In this document: positions 1-8,283 of the stretch, piece after piece
Position numbering within the stretch: the first letter of the stretch is position 1
How the letters are laid out: every line of letters starts with the position of its first letter
Source of the DNA: Kribbella sp. VKM Ac-2568
GTDB taxonomy: Bacteria > Actinomycetota > Actinomycetes > Propionibacteriales > Kribbellaceae
DNA length: 64,000 bases
Reading direction: 5' to 3'
Assembly (NCBI RefSeq): GCF_004345365.1
Contig: NZ_SLVF01000006.1
Coordinates: forward strand, 124,001-188,000
Position numbers and translations under genes: made by a program
The notes under the pieces: generated by a model
Databases searched by the model: none
What the model saw: only the letters and a program-made list of their open reading frames with translations
Told to the model about the DNA's origin: nothing

Positions 1-134
1 GAGGTGGTCTTGCCGGCGCCGTTGGGACCGAGCATGCCGAAGAAGGAGCCCTGCGGCACGGACAAGCTCAAGTCGTCGACCGCCTTCTCCTCGCCGAAGG
101 TCTTGCCGAGCCCGATCAGTTCGAGTGCTTCCAT
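1..134 (-). CDS. ABC transporter ATP-binding protein, N-terminal part only
   Basis: Only the first 44 or so codons lie in the window; the gene runs off the left edge. The protein begins MEALELIGLGKTFGEEKAV and reaches the Walker A motif GPNGAGKTT right at the edge, so it is the nucleotide-binding subunit of an ABC transporter, of the type usually fused in an operon with a membrane exporter subunit. The start ATG sits one base after the TGA of the upstream TetR gene, so the two are almost certainly one transcript. The substrate cannot be told from this fragment. The TetR partner suggests a drug or lipid exporter that is derepressed by its ligand. Confidence 0.85.
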   Translation of the reverse strand, partial: MEALELIGLGKTFGEEKAVDDLSLSVPQGSFFGMLGPNGAGKTT

Positions 135-135
135 C

Positions 136-732
136 TCAGACGGGTTCCTTCCGGGTGGCTCGTTCGAAGAGGTCGGCGAGCTCCTCGCCGTACGCGGTCA
201 GGTCGAGCTCGGGGCTGAGGTCGGCGGAGAGCATCGGCGGTACGGCGTCGATCGCGGCGCGGATCGAGATCGCCATCACCCGGGGGTCGAAGTCGCCGAA
301 CTCCCCGGTCTGCCGGCCCCAGTGCAGCACCTTCTCCACCTCGACGACCGCCTGTGCGCCCTGAGCGGCGTACACCCCACTGTCGTTGCGGACGATCTCG
401 AGCAGCGCGCGCAGTTGGTTGGGATGCTGCCGCATGAACTCGAGGTTGCTGGTGATGAGCATCCGCAGGCCGAGGGTCGCGTTCGGCTGCGCCACGATCC
501 GCGGCTCCATCATCGCGACGGCCGTCCGCACGACCTGGCCCACGACCGCCGAGATCAGCCCGGCCTTGTTCCCGAAGTGGTACGAGATCACCCCGACGCT
601 CACCCCGGCGCGCTCCGCGATCCGCGCCATCGACGCCTTCGCGATGCCCACCTCGGCGATCACGTCCACGGCACACCCGGCCAGCTGCTCCCGCCTGGCC
701 GCCTCGATGAACGACGCACCCTCTGAACGCAC
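136..732 (-). CDS. TetR/AcrR family transcriptional regulator
   Basis: 198 residues. The N-terminal third carries the TetR helix-turn-helix (IAERAGVSVGVISYHFGNKAGL, in part), and the rest is the variable ligand-binding and dimerisation domain. The chosen GTG start lies inside a perfect inverted repeat (722-739), which suggests autoregulation and possibly a leaderless or very short 5' UTR. The gene is directly followed by an ABC transporter ATPase gene with one base between them, so it probably represses its own operon and controls an exporter. An upstream in-frame start is possible, but it would place the operator inside the coding region. The ligand is unknown. Confidence 0.9.
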   Translation of the reverse strand: MRSEGASFIEAARREQLAGCAVDVIAEVGIAKASMARIAERAGVSVGVISYHFGNKAGLISAVVGQVVRTAVAMMEPRIVAQPNATLGLRMLITSNLEFMRQHPNQLRALLEIVRNDSGVYAAQGAQAVVEVEKVLHWGRQTGEFGDFDPRVMAISIRAAIDAVPPMLSADLSPELDLTAYGEELADLFERATRKEPV

Positions 733-739
733 GTTCAGA
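722..739. promoter_or_regulatory. TetR operator, 8-bp inverted repeat
   Basis: TCTGAACG, two bases (CA), then CGTTCAGA: perfect 8-bp arms overlapping the GTG start of the TetR gene. The shape and position are those of a TetR autoregulatory operator. A short echo (TCTTCAGAG) follows at about 752-760. That the neighbouring TetR binds here is inferred from position. Confidence 0.65.
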
Positions 740-741
740 AA

Positions 742-1026
742 TTAACACGCGTCTTCAGAGCGCACCACGGGTTTCCCGGAGATCGACGTACAGATGCGAC
801 CGCCGCAGCCCACCCACCAGCCCGACCCGACACCCCAGCCGCAGTCGACCTCGGACCAGTCGGCGAGCTGCTCCTTCGGGTACCCAGACAGCAGGCCCTC
901 GGGGAACTGCACCAGCCGGGCCTTCCCGGCGGCGGCCTGCCGCATCAGCTTGCGGACCAGCGCCCCGTTCTTCCTTGCGTCGTTCGTCACTTCAGGTTGT
1001 GCGATGGCGATGCGAATCCCCGTCAT
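742..1026 (-). pseudogene. remnant of carbon-nitrogen hydrolase (nitrilase family)
   Basis: The first 60 or so codons match the N-terminus of the nitrilase superfamily: RIAIAQPEV, then a spacer, then LVQFPEGLLSGYP, with the Glu of the catalytic Glu-Lys-Cys triad in FPEG. Homology stops after the codons for DWSEVD, and the rest (rich in Gly and Trp) looks like out-of-frame sequence ending at a TGA. The catalytic Lys and Cys regions are absent, and a full enzyme is about 260-300 residues. This is a 5' fragment joined to unrelated or frameshifted sequence, most likely by a deletion. The assignment rests on the short but characteristic N-terminal motif. Confidence 0.6.
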
Positions 1027-1038
1027 CGCCCAACGGTC

Positions 1039-1479
1039 TCAGGACCCTCCGACAGATTCGGCCAATGCCACGAAGCGCGGCAGGATGAGTCCCCAGTCCC
1101 TGAACTTCTCCCGGTCCTTCTCGTTGCCCTCGTTCCACCCACCGTGCTCGAAGTGGAAGTGGCACCCGTCCGCGGTCGGGGTGAACGTCACGCTGATCTC
1201 ACTCGGGTACTCCGGCGTCTGAGCCAGCGAGGTCGAGTACGCGAGCCGCTCCGACGGCTCCCACACCGTCACCTGCCCGATCACGAATTCACCCAGCCCC
1301 TGGTGCGACAGGACCACCTGCCCACCCACGCCCGACTCGATCGTCAACTTCTGGAAGGTCCCCGCATCCGGCGTGTAGTCCGGATGCCACCAGGTCCCGT
1401 GCGAACCGACGTACGTGTTGAAAGCCCGCTCCACCCCGCAGCACAGGTCATAGTCCCGCACTATCGCCTCGAAACTCAT
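1039..1479 (-). CDS. SRPBCC (AHSA1-like) domain protein
   Basis: About 146 residues from the ATG at 1479, which has AGGA eight bases upstream; a second ATG at 1488 is also possible, and a longer GTG-started frame exists but overlaps the divergent gene's leader. The protein has the START/Bet v1-like pattern of AHSA1 proteins: a first strand starting FEAIVRDYD, a run of W/Y-containing strands (TWWHPDYTPD, VTVWEPSERLAYS) and a long C-terminal helix containing REKFRDWGLILPRFVALAE. Such proteins bind hydrophobic ligands or act as polyketide-type cyclases or chaperone activators, so no precise function can be given. It is divergent from the GIY-YIG gene, with about 110 bp between starts. Confidence 0.75.
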   Translation of the reverse strand: MSFEAIVRDYDLCCGVERAFNTYVGSHGTWWHPDYTPDAGTFQKLTIESGVGGQVVLSHQGLGEFVIGQVTVWEPSERLAYSTSLAQTPEYPSEISVTFTPTADGCHFHFEHGGWNEGNEKDREKFRDWGLILPRFVALAESVGGS

Positions 1480-1591
1480 GCCCGTCATCCTGGGGCCGCC
1501 ACCACCAACTCGCAACGTCTCACCCGGAGCCGGACGAGCGGCTCGCAGTACAGCGTCAAGGAATGTCGGCACCCGGCGGCAGGATCAGTGC

Positions 1592-2089
1592 ATGAACTGG
1601 TTCGAACCGGTCCACGACCACGCCCTTCGCCAGAGCTACGCAGACGTTCGCGACCTGGCGGAGTGGTGTCCGTGGATGCCCTTCGAGGACGCCATCCGGT
1701 CGGCGCCCCGGGAACCCGGGGTGTACCTCCTGCGCGAACCACTGAATGGCGTCATCCGGTACGTCGGGATGGCGGGCGAGCGGGCCGGCAGTGGTCGCCC
1801 GCAAGGGCTGTACGGACGGCTGACGGTGTACCGGAGTGGCAAGGGCGCGGTCAGCGGATTCGGAGAAGCTGCCCTCGACCGGGCCCTGGCCGACCCCGAG
1901 TGGATCGAGCAACAACTCAAGGACCTACGGCAGAACGGTCCGAAGCGCGCCAAGGACTGGGCCCGGGAGGCCGTGGTGCGACTCGGCCTGGAGGTGAGCT
2001 GGTCCGTGACCCCGGACGGCGCCGACGCCCGCTATCTGGAGACCCAGATCCTCACCCGGCTACAAACCCACGGCCTCTGGAACCGCTGA
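1592..2089 (+). CDS. GIY-YIG-like nuclease domain protein
   Basis: 165 residues from the ATG at 1592 (GGCAGGA about ten bases upstream). It shows a GIY-YIG core: PGVYLL about 43 residues in, then YVGMAGE, an Arg-containing helix GLYGRL, and a Glu in YLETQI near the C-terminus that fits the metal-binding glutamate. GIY-YIG domains cut DNA in UvrC, homing endonucleases and some restriction enzymes. Here it stands alone with no methylase, transposase or UvrC partner. The arrangement GVY...YVG is the GIY-YIG variant often seen in stand-alone bacterial proteins of unknown role. It sits between an SRPBCC gene and tRNA-Leu. Confidence 0.6.
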   Translation: MNWFEPVHDHALRQSYADVRDLAEWCPWMPFEDAIRSAPREPGVYLLREPLNGVIRYVGMAGERAGSGRPQGLYGRLTVYRSGKGAVSGFGEAALDRALADPEWIEQQLKDLRQNGPKRAKDWAREAVVRLGLEVSWSVTPDGADARYLETQILTRLQTHGLWNR

Positions 2090-2190
2090 CCCGGCCGCCA
2101 CCGGAAAGAGGACGCGGGGTACTGCGGCGCCGGGCTGAGCGTACTGAGGCGAGCGCCACATTTGGTGGCTGAGGGCACGTAAGAAGGACA

Positions 2191-2225
2191 TGAAAAACTC
2201 CCGGCCAGAGAACTGACCGGGAGTT
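2191..2225 (-). terminator. intrinsic terminator of tRNA-Leu
   Basis: A perfect 9-bp inverted repeat (AACTCCCGG / CCGGGAGTT) with a 12-base loop, followed on the minus strand by a run of five T. It lies 11 bp downstream of the tRNA-Leu 3' end and is the natural end of that transcript. Confidence 0.8.
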
Positions 2226-2235
2226 CGAGACGCTG

Positions 2236-2319
2236 TGCGCGAGGGGGGAGTTGAACCCCCACGCCCTTTCGGGCACACGGACCTGAACCGTGCGCGTCTG
2301 CCTATTCCGCCACCCGCGC
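2236..2319 (-). tRNA. tRNA-Leu (anticodon CAG)
   Basis: 84 nt. On the minus strand the acceptor stem GCGCGGG pairs with CTCGCGC, the anticodon loop reads TTCAGGT (CAG), and there is a long variable arm, as expected of a class II leucine tRNA; the T-arm is GGGGGTTCAACTCCCCC. The discriminator base is A and CCA is not encoded. In many actinobacteria a leucine tRNA sits at exactly this place, beside the fhaA end of the pknB operon. Confidence 0.97.
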
Positions 2320-2555
2320 GCTGGTCGCTTCCGGGGCTCCCAGGAGCACCATCTGCGACCGAGGAGAAACATTAGCACGGCCTGCGGCAGACACTGACAT
2401 TGCGGGTTCGGTCGAACTCCCCGATACGATCGATCGTCGTACCAGTGTGTCCACCGCGCACCGGTGGACGCGGTTGTCCGGCGAGCCTCTCGGCAGCGCC
2501 GGACGGCAAGCACGATCGTTGGGGCCACCCGACGACCGACCGTGGAGGAGGACGC
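2320..2555 (+). promoter_or_regulatory. leader region of the fhaA-pknB operon
   Basis: No gene seen. A weak sigma70-like pair is visible (TTGCGG near 2400 and TACGAT at 2425-2430), and a strong Shine-Dalgarno GGAGGAGG sits just before the GTG of fhaA. The promoter call is tentative because the spacing (19 bp) is long. Confidence 0.3.
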
Positions 2556-3368
2556 GTGCGACCGCTGCAGCGCTTCGAGCGACGCCTGGAGGGCATCGTG
2601 AGCGGTGTCTTCGCGCGCGCGTTCAAGGGTGACGTGGAGCCGATCGAGCTGGCCGCGGCCCTCAAGCGTGAGATCGACAACACCGCAAGGATCCTGTCCA
2701 GGGACCGGCGGCTGGTGCCGAACCACTTCACCATCGAGCTCGGCCCGGGTGACTTCGAGCGGCTGAACGCCTACGGTCGCACGCTGAACCACGAACTGGC
2801 CAACGAGTTGCGTGACCACGCCGACATCCAGCGCTACACCTTCTCCGGACCGATCGAGATCGAGTTGACCCAGCAAGACGACCTGCCGACCGGGAAGTTC
2901 CGCGTCGTCAGCGCCACCGTCGGCAACCAGCGGCCACAGCCGCGGCAGCCGGCCCCGATCCTGCCCGACGAAGGAGCGACCGTGCTGCAGAGCGCTCCGG
3001 TGCAACCGCCCCCCGGCCCACCACCCGTACGCCGCGGCCACCCGCAGGTGATGCTCGAGGTGAACGGCCGGCGCCGTCCGATCAACCCGCCCGGCGTGGT
3101 GCTCGGCCGGGGGACGGACGCGGACATCCAGATCAACGATCCGGGGGTCTCCAGGCGGCATGCGGAGATCCGGTTGATGCCAGAAGGACCGGGAGGTGTC
3201 AGGGTGGTGCTGGTCGACCTGGGCTCCACCAACGGCACGCTCGTGAACGGGCGCCGGTCGGCCGAGGCCGAACTGACCGACGGATCGACCGTGAGGATCG
3301 GGAACACCACGATGACGCTGCGCCTTGCGGACGAGCCGATCGCCCAGCCGCCGAGCAGCGGGTGGTGA
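2556..3368 (+). CDS. fhaA: FhaA, DUF3662 and FHA domain protein
   Basis: 270 residues from the GTG at 2556, chosen for its strong ribosome site (GGAGGAGGACGC) and because the DUF3662 domain starts at once (VRPLQRFERRLEGIVSGV). Residues 1-120 form the DUF3662 domain, then comes a Pro-rich linker, then an FHA domain (about 180-265) with the phosphothreonine-binding signature VVLGRGTDADI, SRRHAEI and GSTNGTLVNG. FhaA binds phosphorylated partners of PknB, such as the MurJ pseudokinase complex, and links kinase signalling to peptidoglycan synthesis at poles and septa. It is the first gene of the fhaA-fhaB-pstP-rodA-pbpA-pknB operon; mycobacterial FhaA is longer because of its linker. Confidence 0.95.
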   Translation: MRPLQRFERRLEGIVSGVFARAFKGDVEPIELAAALKREIDNTARILSRDRRLVPNHFTIELGPGDFERLNAYGRTLNHELANELRDHADIQRYTFSGPIEIELTQQDDLPTGKFRVVSATVGNQRPQPRQPAPILPDEGATVLQSAPVQPPPGPPPVRRGHPQVMLEVNGRRRPINPPGVVLGRGTDADIQINDPGVSRRHAEIRLMPEGPGGVRVVLVDLGSTNGTLVNGRRSAEAELTDGSTVRIGNTTMTLRLADEPIAQPPSSGW

Positions 3369-3378
3369 CTGGCCTTCC

Positions 3379-3864
3379 ATGTCGGAACTGACGCTCACCC
3401 TGATCAAACTGGGGTTCCTGGCCCTGTTGTGGATGTTCGTGCTGGCGGTCCTGTCCGTGATCAGGTCCGACCTGTTCGGCGCCAAGGTGGACGCCCGCGT
3501 GGCAGCCGCGCCAGTGGCGCAGCCCAACGGCCGTACCCCGAAGCCGGTGAAGCCCAGCAAGAAGAAGAAAGGCCAGCCGGGCTCGGTGACGATCGCCGAC
3601 GGTCCGCAGGCCGGTGTCGGCGCGACCCTGGGCGAGCAGCCCGTCGTGATCGGCCGCGGCTCGGACTGCCAGATCCGGCTGGACGACGACTACTCCTCCA
3701 CCCGGCACGCGCGGGTGTTCCAGTCCGAGGGCGAGTGGTGGGTCGAGGACCTCGGCTCCACCAACGGCACCTACCTGGACGGCCAGCGGGTGACCCGCCC
3801 GGTGCCTGCCGAGATCGGCGGTTCCATCCGGATCGGTCGCACGACGCTGAACATCGCGAAGTAG
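3379..3864 (+). CDS. fhaB: FhaB (FipA), membrane-anchored FHA domain protein
   Basis: 161 residues from the ATG at 3379, 10 bp after fhaA. Residues 5-28 are one membrane segment (LIKLGFLALLWMFVLAVLSVI), followed by a basic linker with PSKKKKGQ and a C-terminal FHA domain with VVIGRGSDCQI, STRHARVF and LGSTNGTYLDG. The conserved Arg, Ser/Thr and His of the phosphothreonine pocket are present. In mycobacteria the orthologue (FipA) supports FtsZ-FtsQ assembly under oxidative stress and is a substrate of the kinase in this operon. The start before the membrane segment is clear; a longer upstream frame overlaps fhaA and is unlikely. Confidence 0.95.
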   Translation: MSELTLTLIKLGFLALLWMFVLAVLSVIRSDLFGAKVDARVAAAPVAQPNGRTPKPVKPSKKKKGQPGSVTIADGPQAGVGATLGEQPVVIGRGSDCQIRLDDDYSSTRHARVFQSEGEWWVEDLGSTNGTYLDGQRVTRPVPAEIGGSIRIGRTTLNIAK

Positions 3865-3874
3865 GGCGCCGTCC

Positions 3875-5281
3875 ATGACCTTGTCGCTCGACTACGCAGC
3901 ACTGTCCGATGTCGGACGGGTGCGCCGCAACAACGAGGACTCCGCGTACGCCGGTCCGTACCTGCTGCTGCTCGCCGACGGCATGGGCGGAGCCGCCGCA
4001 GGCGAGGTGGCCAGTGCCGCCGCCGTCCAGGTGATCCGCCGGCTGGACAAGCCCGGCATCACCGGCCCGGACATGATGGAGGCGCTCGCGGGCGCCGTGC
4101 ACCGCGCGAACGAACGGCTCTCCGAGCTGGTCGAGGAGGACCCCGAGCGCGAGGGCATGGGGTCCACCGTGACCGCCCTGCTGTTCGACGGACAGGAGCT
4201 GGGGCTCGCGCATCTCGGTGACTCCCGCGCCTACCGGATGCGGGACGGTCAGCTCCAGCAGCTGAGCCACGATCACACGTTCGTCCAGTCGCTGGTGGAC
4301 GAGGGCCGGATCTCCAAGGAAGAGGCCTTCACCCATCCGCACCGCAACCTGATCCTCCGGGTGCTCGACGGCCGGCCGGACTCCGATCCGGACCTGGAGA
4401 TGCTAGACGTCCGGGCCGGCGACCGCTTGATGCTGTGCAGCGACGGCCTGCCCGACTACGTGAGCGACCAGGTGATCGCCACCTCGATGGCGGAGGGTAC
4501 GCCGGACTCCGTCGTGGTCGACCTGATCACGCACGCGCTCGAGGCGGGGTCGAACGACAACGTCACGTGCGTCGTCGCGGACGTGATCGAGACCGAGCCG
4601 ACGAGTGGCACCCAGCCCCAGCTGGTTGGAGCAGCCGCCGAACTGGCGCAGGGCGGGACCGGCCCGGCCACGTCGACCCTGCGCGCGCAGGGCAGTGGCG
4701 AGGCGTCCGGCGGCGGTGCGGGTGACCTCGATCCCGAGGAGCTTCGCTACGCCCCACGCGCCCCGAAGCGGTTCCTCTGGCTGCGGCGACTCGCAGTACT
4801 GGCTGTTCTGCTGGGGCTTGTCGTCGGTGGCGGCTGGTTCGCCTACAGCTGGACGCAGAAGCAGTACTACGTGGGCACCGACGGCGACTACGTGGCGATC
4901 TTCAAGGGCGTGGACCAGCAGATCCCCGGGCTCACCCTGTCGAGCATGTACGAGAAGCAGACCCTGCAGGTGGACAAGCTGCCGACGTACAGCCGTGAGC
5001 AGGTGGAGGGCACGATCCAGGCCGACGACCTGAGCGCCGCGCGGTCGATCGTCAGCGAACTGCAGCGGACCGCCGAGGAGTGTGCCGCCAAGCAGACCCC
5101 GAAGCCGCCGACGACGACCCCGAAGCCGAGCACTCCGCCGGCGTCCGGCAAGCCGGTCACCACCCCACCCAAGCCCCCTGTCACCGTTCCCGCGTCGACC
5201 GCCCCATCGTCCGCACCATCGACGACCCCGTCCACGCCGGACGGATCGGTGAACCCCGACGACTGCGACGGGGTCCGATGA
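3875..5281 (+). CDS. pstP: PstP, PP2C-family Ser/Thr protein phosphatase
   Basis: 468 residues. The N-terminal 240 residues are a PPM/PP2C phosphatase with metal-binding motifs RRNNEDSA, LLADGMGG, AHLGDSRAY, LCSDGLPDYV and GSNDNVTCVVAD. A single membrane helix lies near 307-327 (LAVLAVLLGLVVGGGWFAY), then an extracytoplasmic part of about 80 residues and a Thr/Pro-rich tail. PstP reverses PknB phosphorylation, and in mycobacteria it acts on PknB itself and on CwlM and other wall regulators. The last four bases (ATGA) overlap the start of rodA, so translation is coupled. Confidence 0.96.
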   Translation: MTLSLDYAALSDVGRVRRNNEDSAYAGPYLLLLADGMGGAAAGEVASAAAVQVIRRLDKPGITGPDMMEALAGAVHRANERLSELVEEDPEREGMGSTVTALLFDGQELGLAHLGDSRAYRMRDGQLQQLSHDHTFVQSLVDEGRISKEEAFTHPHRNLILRVLDGRPDSDPDLEMLDVRAGDRLMLCSDGLPDYVSDQVIATSMAEGTPDSVVVDLITHALEAGSNDNVTCVVADVIETEPTSGTQPQLVGAAAELAQGGTGPATSTLRAQGSGEASGGGAGDLDPEELRYAPRAPKRFLWLRRLAVLAVLLGLVVGGGWFAYSWTQKQYYVGTDGDYVAIFKGVDQQIPGLTLSSMYEKQTLQVDKLPTYSREQVEGTIQADDLSAARSIVSELQRTAEECAAKQTPKPPTTTPKPSTPPASGKPVTTPPKPPVTVPASTAPSSAPSTTPSTPDGSVNPDDCDGVR

Positions 5282-6681
5282 GTATCGCGTCGACCTCCGT
5301 CATCCAGATCATCCCGCGCTCCCGGCGCGGGGTGGAGCTGATGCTGCTCCTGATCGCGATCGGCGTCTCGGTCGGGGCCTACGTCAACATCGGCATCACC
5401 GTGCAGGACAAGGTGCCGGCCAGCACCGGGTACTACGCGGCCGGCATCGGCCTGCTCGCCTTCATCGCGCACATGGCCCTGCGCTACCGCGCCCCGTACG
5501 CCGACCCGGTGATCCTGCCTTGCGCGGTGCTCCTCAACGGCCTGGGTGTGGCGATGATCCACCGGGTCGACCTGGGTCTGGCGATCGCGGCCGAGGCGCG
5601 GGGAGCCACCCCGCGGGCGCCGGCCGCCCCGCAGCAGATCACCTGGACCGCGGTCGGCATCGTCTTGTTCCTGGTGGTCATCCTGGTGATCCGGGACCAC
5701 CGCCGCCTGCAGGCTCTGACGTACACCGCCGGACTGGCCGGTCTGGTGCTGCTGATCCTGCCGTTGGTGCCGGGCCTCGGCGCGGACATCAACGGCGCGA
5801 AGATCTGGGTCCGCCTGCTCGGCATGTCCTTCCAGCCCGGTGAGTTCGCGAAACTCTGTCTGGTCGTCTTCTTCGCGGGTTACCTGGTGGTGAAGCGCGA
5901 CGTGCTGACGCTGGCCGGCCACCGCTTCCTCGGCCTGGACCTGCCGCGCGCCCGGGACCTCGGTCCGATCCTGATCGCCTGGGGCGTCAGCCTCGGCGTG
6001 CTGGTCTTCGAGAAGGACCTCGGATCGTCGCTGCTGTTCTTCGGCCTGTTCCTCTTCCTGCTGTACGTCGCGACCGAGCGCGCCGGGTGGCTGCTGATCG
6101 GTTTCCTGCTCTTCGCCGGCGGCGCCTGGTTCGCGTACGGCACCTTCGGCCACGTGCACAAGCGGGTGGAGGACTGGCTGAACCCGTTCAACGAGCAGGG
6201 CGTCGGCCAGGTCGCGAACGCGCTGATGGGCCAGGCCTGGGGCGGTGTCCTCGGCCGCGGTCTCGGTCAGGGCCGGCCGGAACTGCTCGGTTTCTACGGC
6301 CAGAGCGACTTCATCATCTCCTCGTTCGGCGAGGAGCTGGGCCTGACCGGGCTGATCGCGATCATCCTGGTCTACACGCTGCTGGTGGAGCGGGGTCTGC
6401 GTACGGCGCTCGGCTGCCGGGACATCTTCGGCAAGCTGCTGGCCACCGGTCTGGCGATGTCGTTCGCGCTGCAGGTGTTCGTGATCGTCGGCGGAGTCAC
6501 CGGGCTGATCCCGCTGACCGGTCTGGCTACGCCGTTCATGGCCTTGGGTGGTACGTCCCTGGTCGCCAACTGGGCGATCGTCGCACTGCTGCTGCGAATC
6601 AGTGACCAGGCCCGGCGGCCGCAGACCCCCGCGGCGCCGGTCTCCGACGAAACGATCGCCATGGCGGTGCAGAAGCAGTGA
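5278..6681 (+). CDS. rodA: RodA, SEDS peptidoglycan glycosyltransferase
   Basis: 467 residues from the ATG at 5278, which overlaps the pstP stop as ATGA. It is a multi-pass membrane protein of the FtsW/RodA/SpoVE family, with about 12 hydrophobic segments, the conserved run FQPGEFAKLCLVVFFAGYL, and the loop with EKDLGSSLLFFGLF containing the catalytic-site Asp. Later motifs YGQSDFIISSFGEELG and TGLATPFMALGGTSL are typical. RodA polymerises lipid II into glycan strands and works with the class B PBP made by the next gene. It overlaps pbpA by four bases (GTGA). Confidence 0.96.
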   Translation: MSIASTSVIQIIPRSRRGVELMLLLIAIGVSVGAYVNIGITVQDKVPASTGYYAAGIGLLAFIAHMALRYRAPYADPVILPCAVLLNGLGVAMIHRVDLGLAIAAEARGATPRAPAAPQQITWTAVGIVLFLVVILVIRDHRRLQALTYTAGLAGLVLLILPLVPGLGADINGAKIWVRLLGMSFQPGEFAKLCLVVFFAGYLVVKRDVLTLAGHRFLGLDLPRARDLGPILIAWGVSLGVLVFEKDLGSSLLFFGLFLFLLYVATERAGWLLIGFLLFAGGAWFAYGTFGHVHKRVEDWLNPFNEQGVGQVANALMGQAWGGVLGRGLGQGRPELLGFYGQSDFIISSFGEELGLTGLIAIILVYTLLVERGLRTALGCRDIFGKLLATGLAMSFALQVFVIVGGVTGLIPLTGLATPFMALGGTSLVANWAIVALLLRISDQARRPQTPAAPVSDETIAMAVQKQ

Positions 6682-8129
6682 ACTCAGCCATCCGACGACT
6701 GGCCGTGGCCGCGATCATCCTGATGCTCGCGCTGATGGCCAACTCGACCTATCTGCAGGCGTTCCGGGCCGGCGAACTGAACGGACGCAACGACAACCGC
6801 CGCGTCCGCGACGACCAGTTCTCGGTGAACCGCGGCCCGATCCTGATCGGCAGCACCCCGATCGCGCAGAGCAAGCCGTCCGACGACCGCTTCGAGTTCC
6901 AGCGCTCCTACCCGTCGGGCCCGGTCTTCGCTCCGGTCACGGGGTACTACTCCTATCTCTACGGCCGGTCCGCCATCGAGCTCACCCAGAACAGCCAGCT
7001 GAACGGCTCTGACCCGTCGATGGTGTTCCGCCGGGTGGTCGACGTGGTCACCGACCGGCGCCAGCAAGGGGCCAGCGTCTCCCTGACGCTGAACGCGGCG
7101 GCCCAGCAGGCGGCGTACAAAGGGCTGGCAGGCAAGAAGGGCGCCGTGGTCGCGATCGAGCCGAAGACCGGCAAGGTGCTCGCGCTCGTCTCCCGGCCCT
7201 CCTACGACCCGAACGAGCTCGCCGGCCACGACCTAACCAAGGTCAGCGCGGCCTGGAAGCGGCTCACCGAGGACCCGGACAAGCCGATGTCGAACCGGGC
7301 GATCAAGGAGCTCTACCCGCCGGGCTCGACCTTCAAGCTGGTCACCTCGGCCGCCGCGCTGTCGAGCGGCAAGTACACCCCGGAGACCAAGGTCCACTCG
7401 CCGGCCGAGTTGCCGCTGCCGCAGACCACGGTGCCGCTGGTGAACGAGAACGGCCGCAACTGCGGCGGCAGCGACAACGCGACGCTCACCGTGGCGCTGC
7501 GGAACTCGTGCAACACCGCCTTCGGCACGATCGGCCTCGACCTCGGTCCGGACGCACTCCGCGAGCAGGCCGAGAAGTTCGGCTTCGGCGAGCGGCAACT
7601 GCCCGAGCTGGGCGCGGTCGCCAGCCAGTTCCCGACCGACCCGAACCAGCCGCAGACCGCGCAGTCCGCGATCGGCCAGTTCGACGTCCGGGCCACCCCG
7701 CTGCAGATGGCGATGGTGGCGGCCGGGATCGCCAACCAGGGCGACGTGATGAAGCCGTACCTGGTGCAGAGCGTCCGGACCGCCGACCTGAAGACGGTGT
7801 CCGAGACCAAGCCGGAGTCGCTGCACCAGGCGATCACGCCGGAGGTCGCGAGCCAGCTGACCGCGATGATGGTGGACGTGGTGGAGAACGGCACCGGCAA
7901 GCCCGGCCGGATCGACGGCGTCCAGGTGGCCGGCAAGACCGGTACCGCGCAGACCTCCAAGGAGAAGCCGCCGTTCGCGTGGTTCACCTCCTTCGCGCCG
8001 GCGAACGACCCGAAGGTCGCCGTCGCGGTGATGATCGAGGACGCGAACGTGGCCCGCGACGACATCTCCGGCGGCGCGCTGGCCGCGCCGATCGCGAAGA
8101 GCGTGATGGAGGCGGTGCTGGGCCAGTGA
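6678..8129 (+). CDS. pbpA: PbpA, class B penicillin-binding protein (transpeptidase)
   Basis: 483 residues from a GTG that overlaps the rodA stop. There is one N-terminal membrane helix (residues 8-27), a PBP dimerisation domain, then the transpeptidase domain with all three catalytic motifs: STFK (in PPGSTFKLVT), SCN (in RNSCNTAF) and KTG (in VAGKTGTAQT). It crosslinks peptidoglycan together with RodA. The size and order match actinobacterial PbpA. No missing residues were noticed. Confidence 0.96.
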   Translation: MNSAIRRLAVAAIILMLALMANSTYLQAFRAGELNGRNDNRRVRDDQFSVNRGPILIGSTPIAQSKPSDDRFEFQRSYPSGPVFAPVTGYYSYLYGRSAIELTQNSQLNGSDPSMVFRRVVDVVTDRRQQGASVSLTLNAAAQQAAYKGLAGKKGAVVAIEPKTGKVLALVSRPSYDPNELAGHDLTKVSAAWKRLTEDPDKPMSNRAIKELYPPGSTFKLVTSAAALSSGKYTPETKVHSPAELPLPQTTVPLVNENGRNCGGSDNATLTVALRNSCNTAFGTIGLDLGPDALREQAEKFGFGERQLPELGAVASQFPTDPNQPQTAQSAIGQFDVRATPLQMAMVAAGIANQGDVMKPYLVQSVRTADLKTVSETKPESLHQAITPEVASQLTAMMVDVVENGTGKPGRIDGVQVAGKTGTAQTSKEKPPFAWFTSFAPANDPKVAVAVMIEDANVARDDISGGALAAPIAKSVMEAVLGQ

Positions 8130-8283
8130 CGATGGGGCCGAGGATTGGGCCGAGGATGACGATGGGACGTCACCGGGTGACAGAGTGTCGACCGGACGAG
8201 CGCCCAGGGGTGGCCACCGCTACCGTGGGCAAACTGAGTGTGTTTTGGCCGAGCTGGATCCGCGCAGGTTGGAAGGCAGAGGA

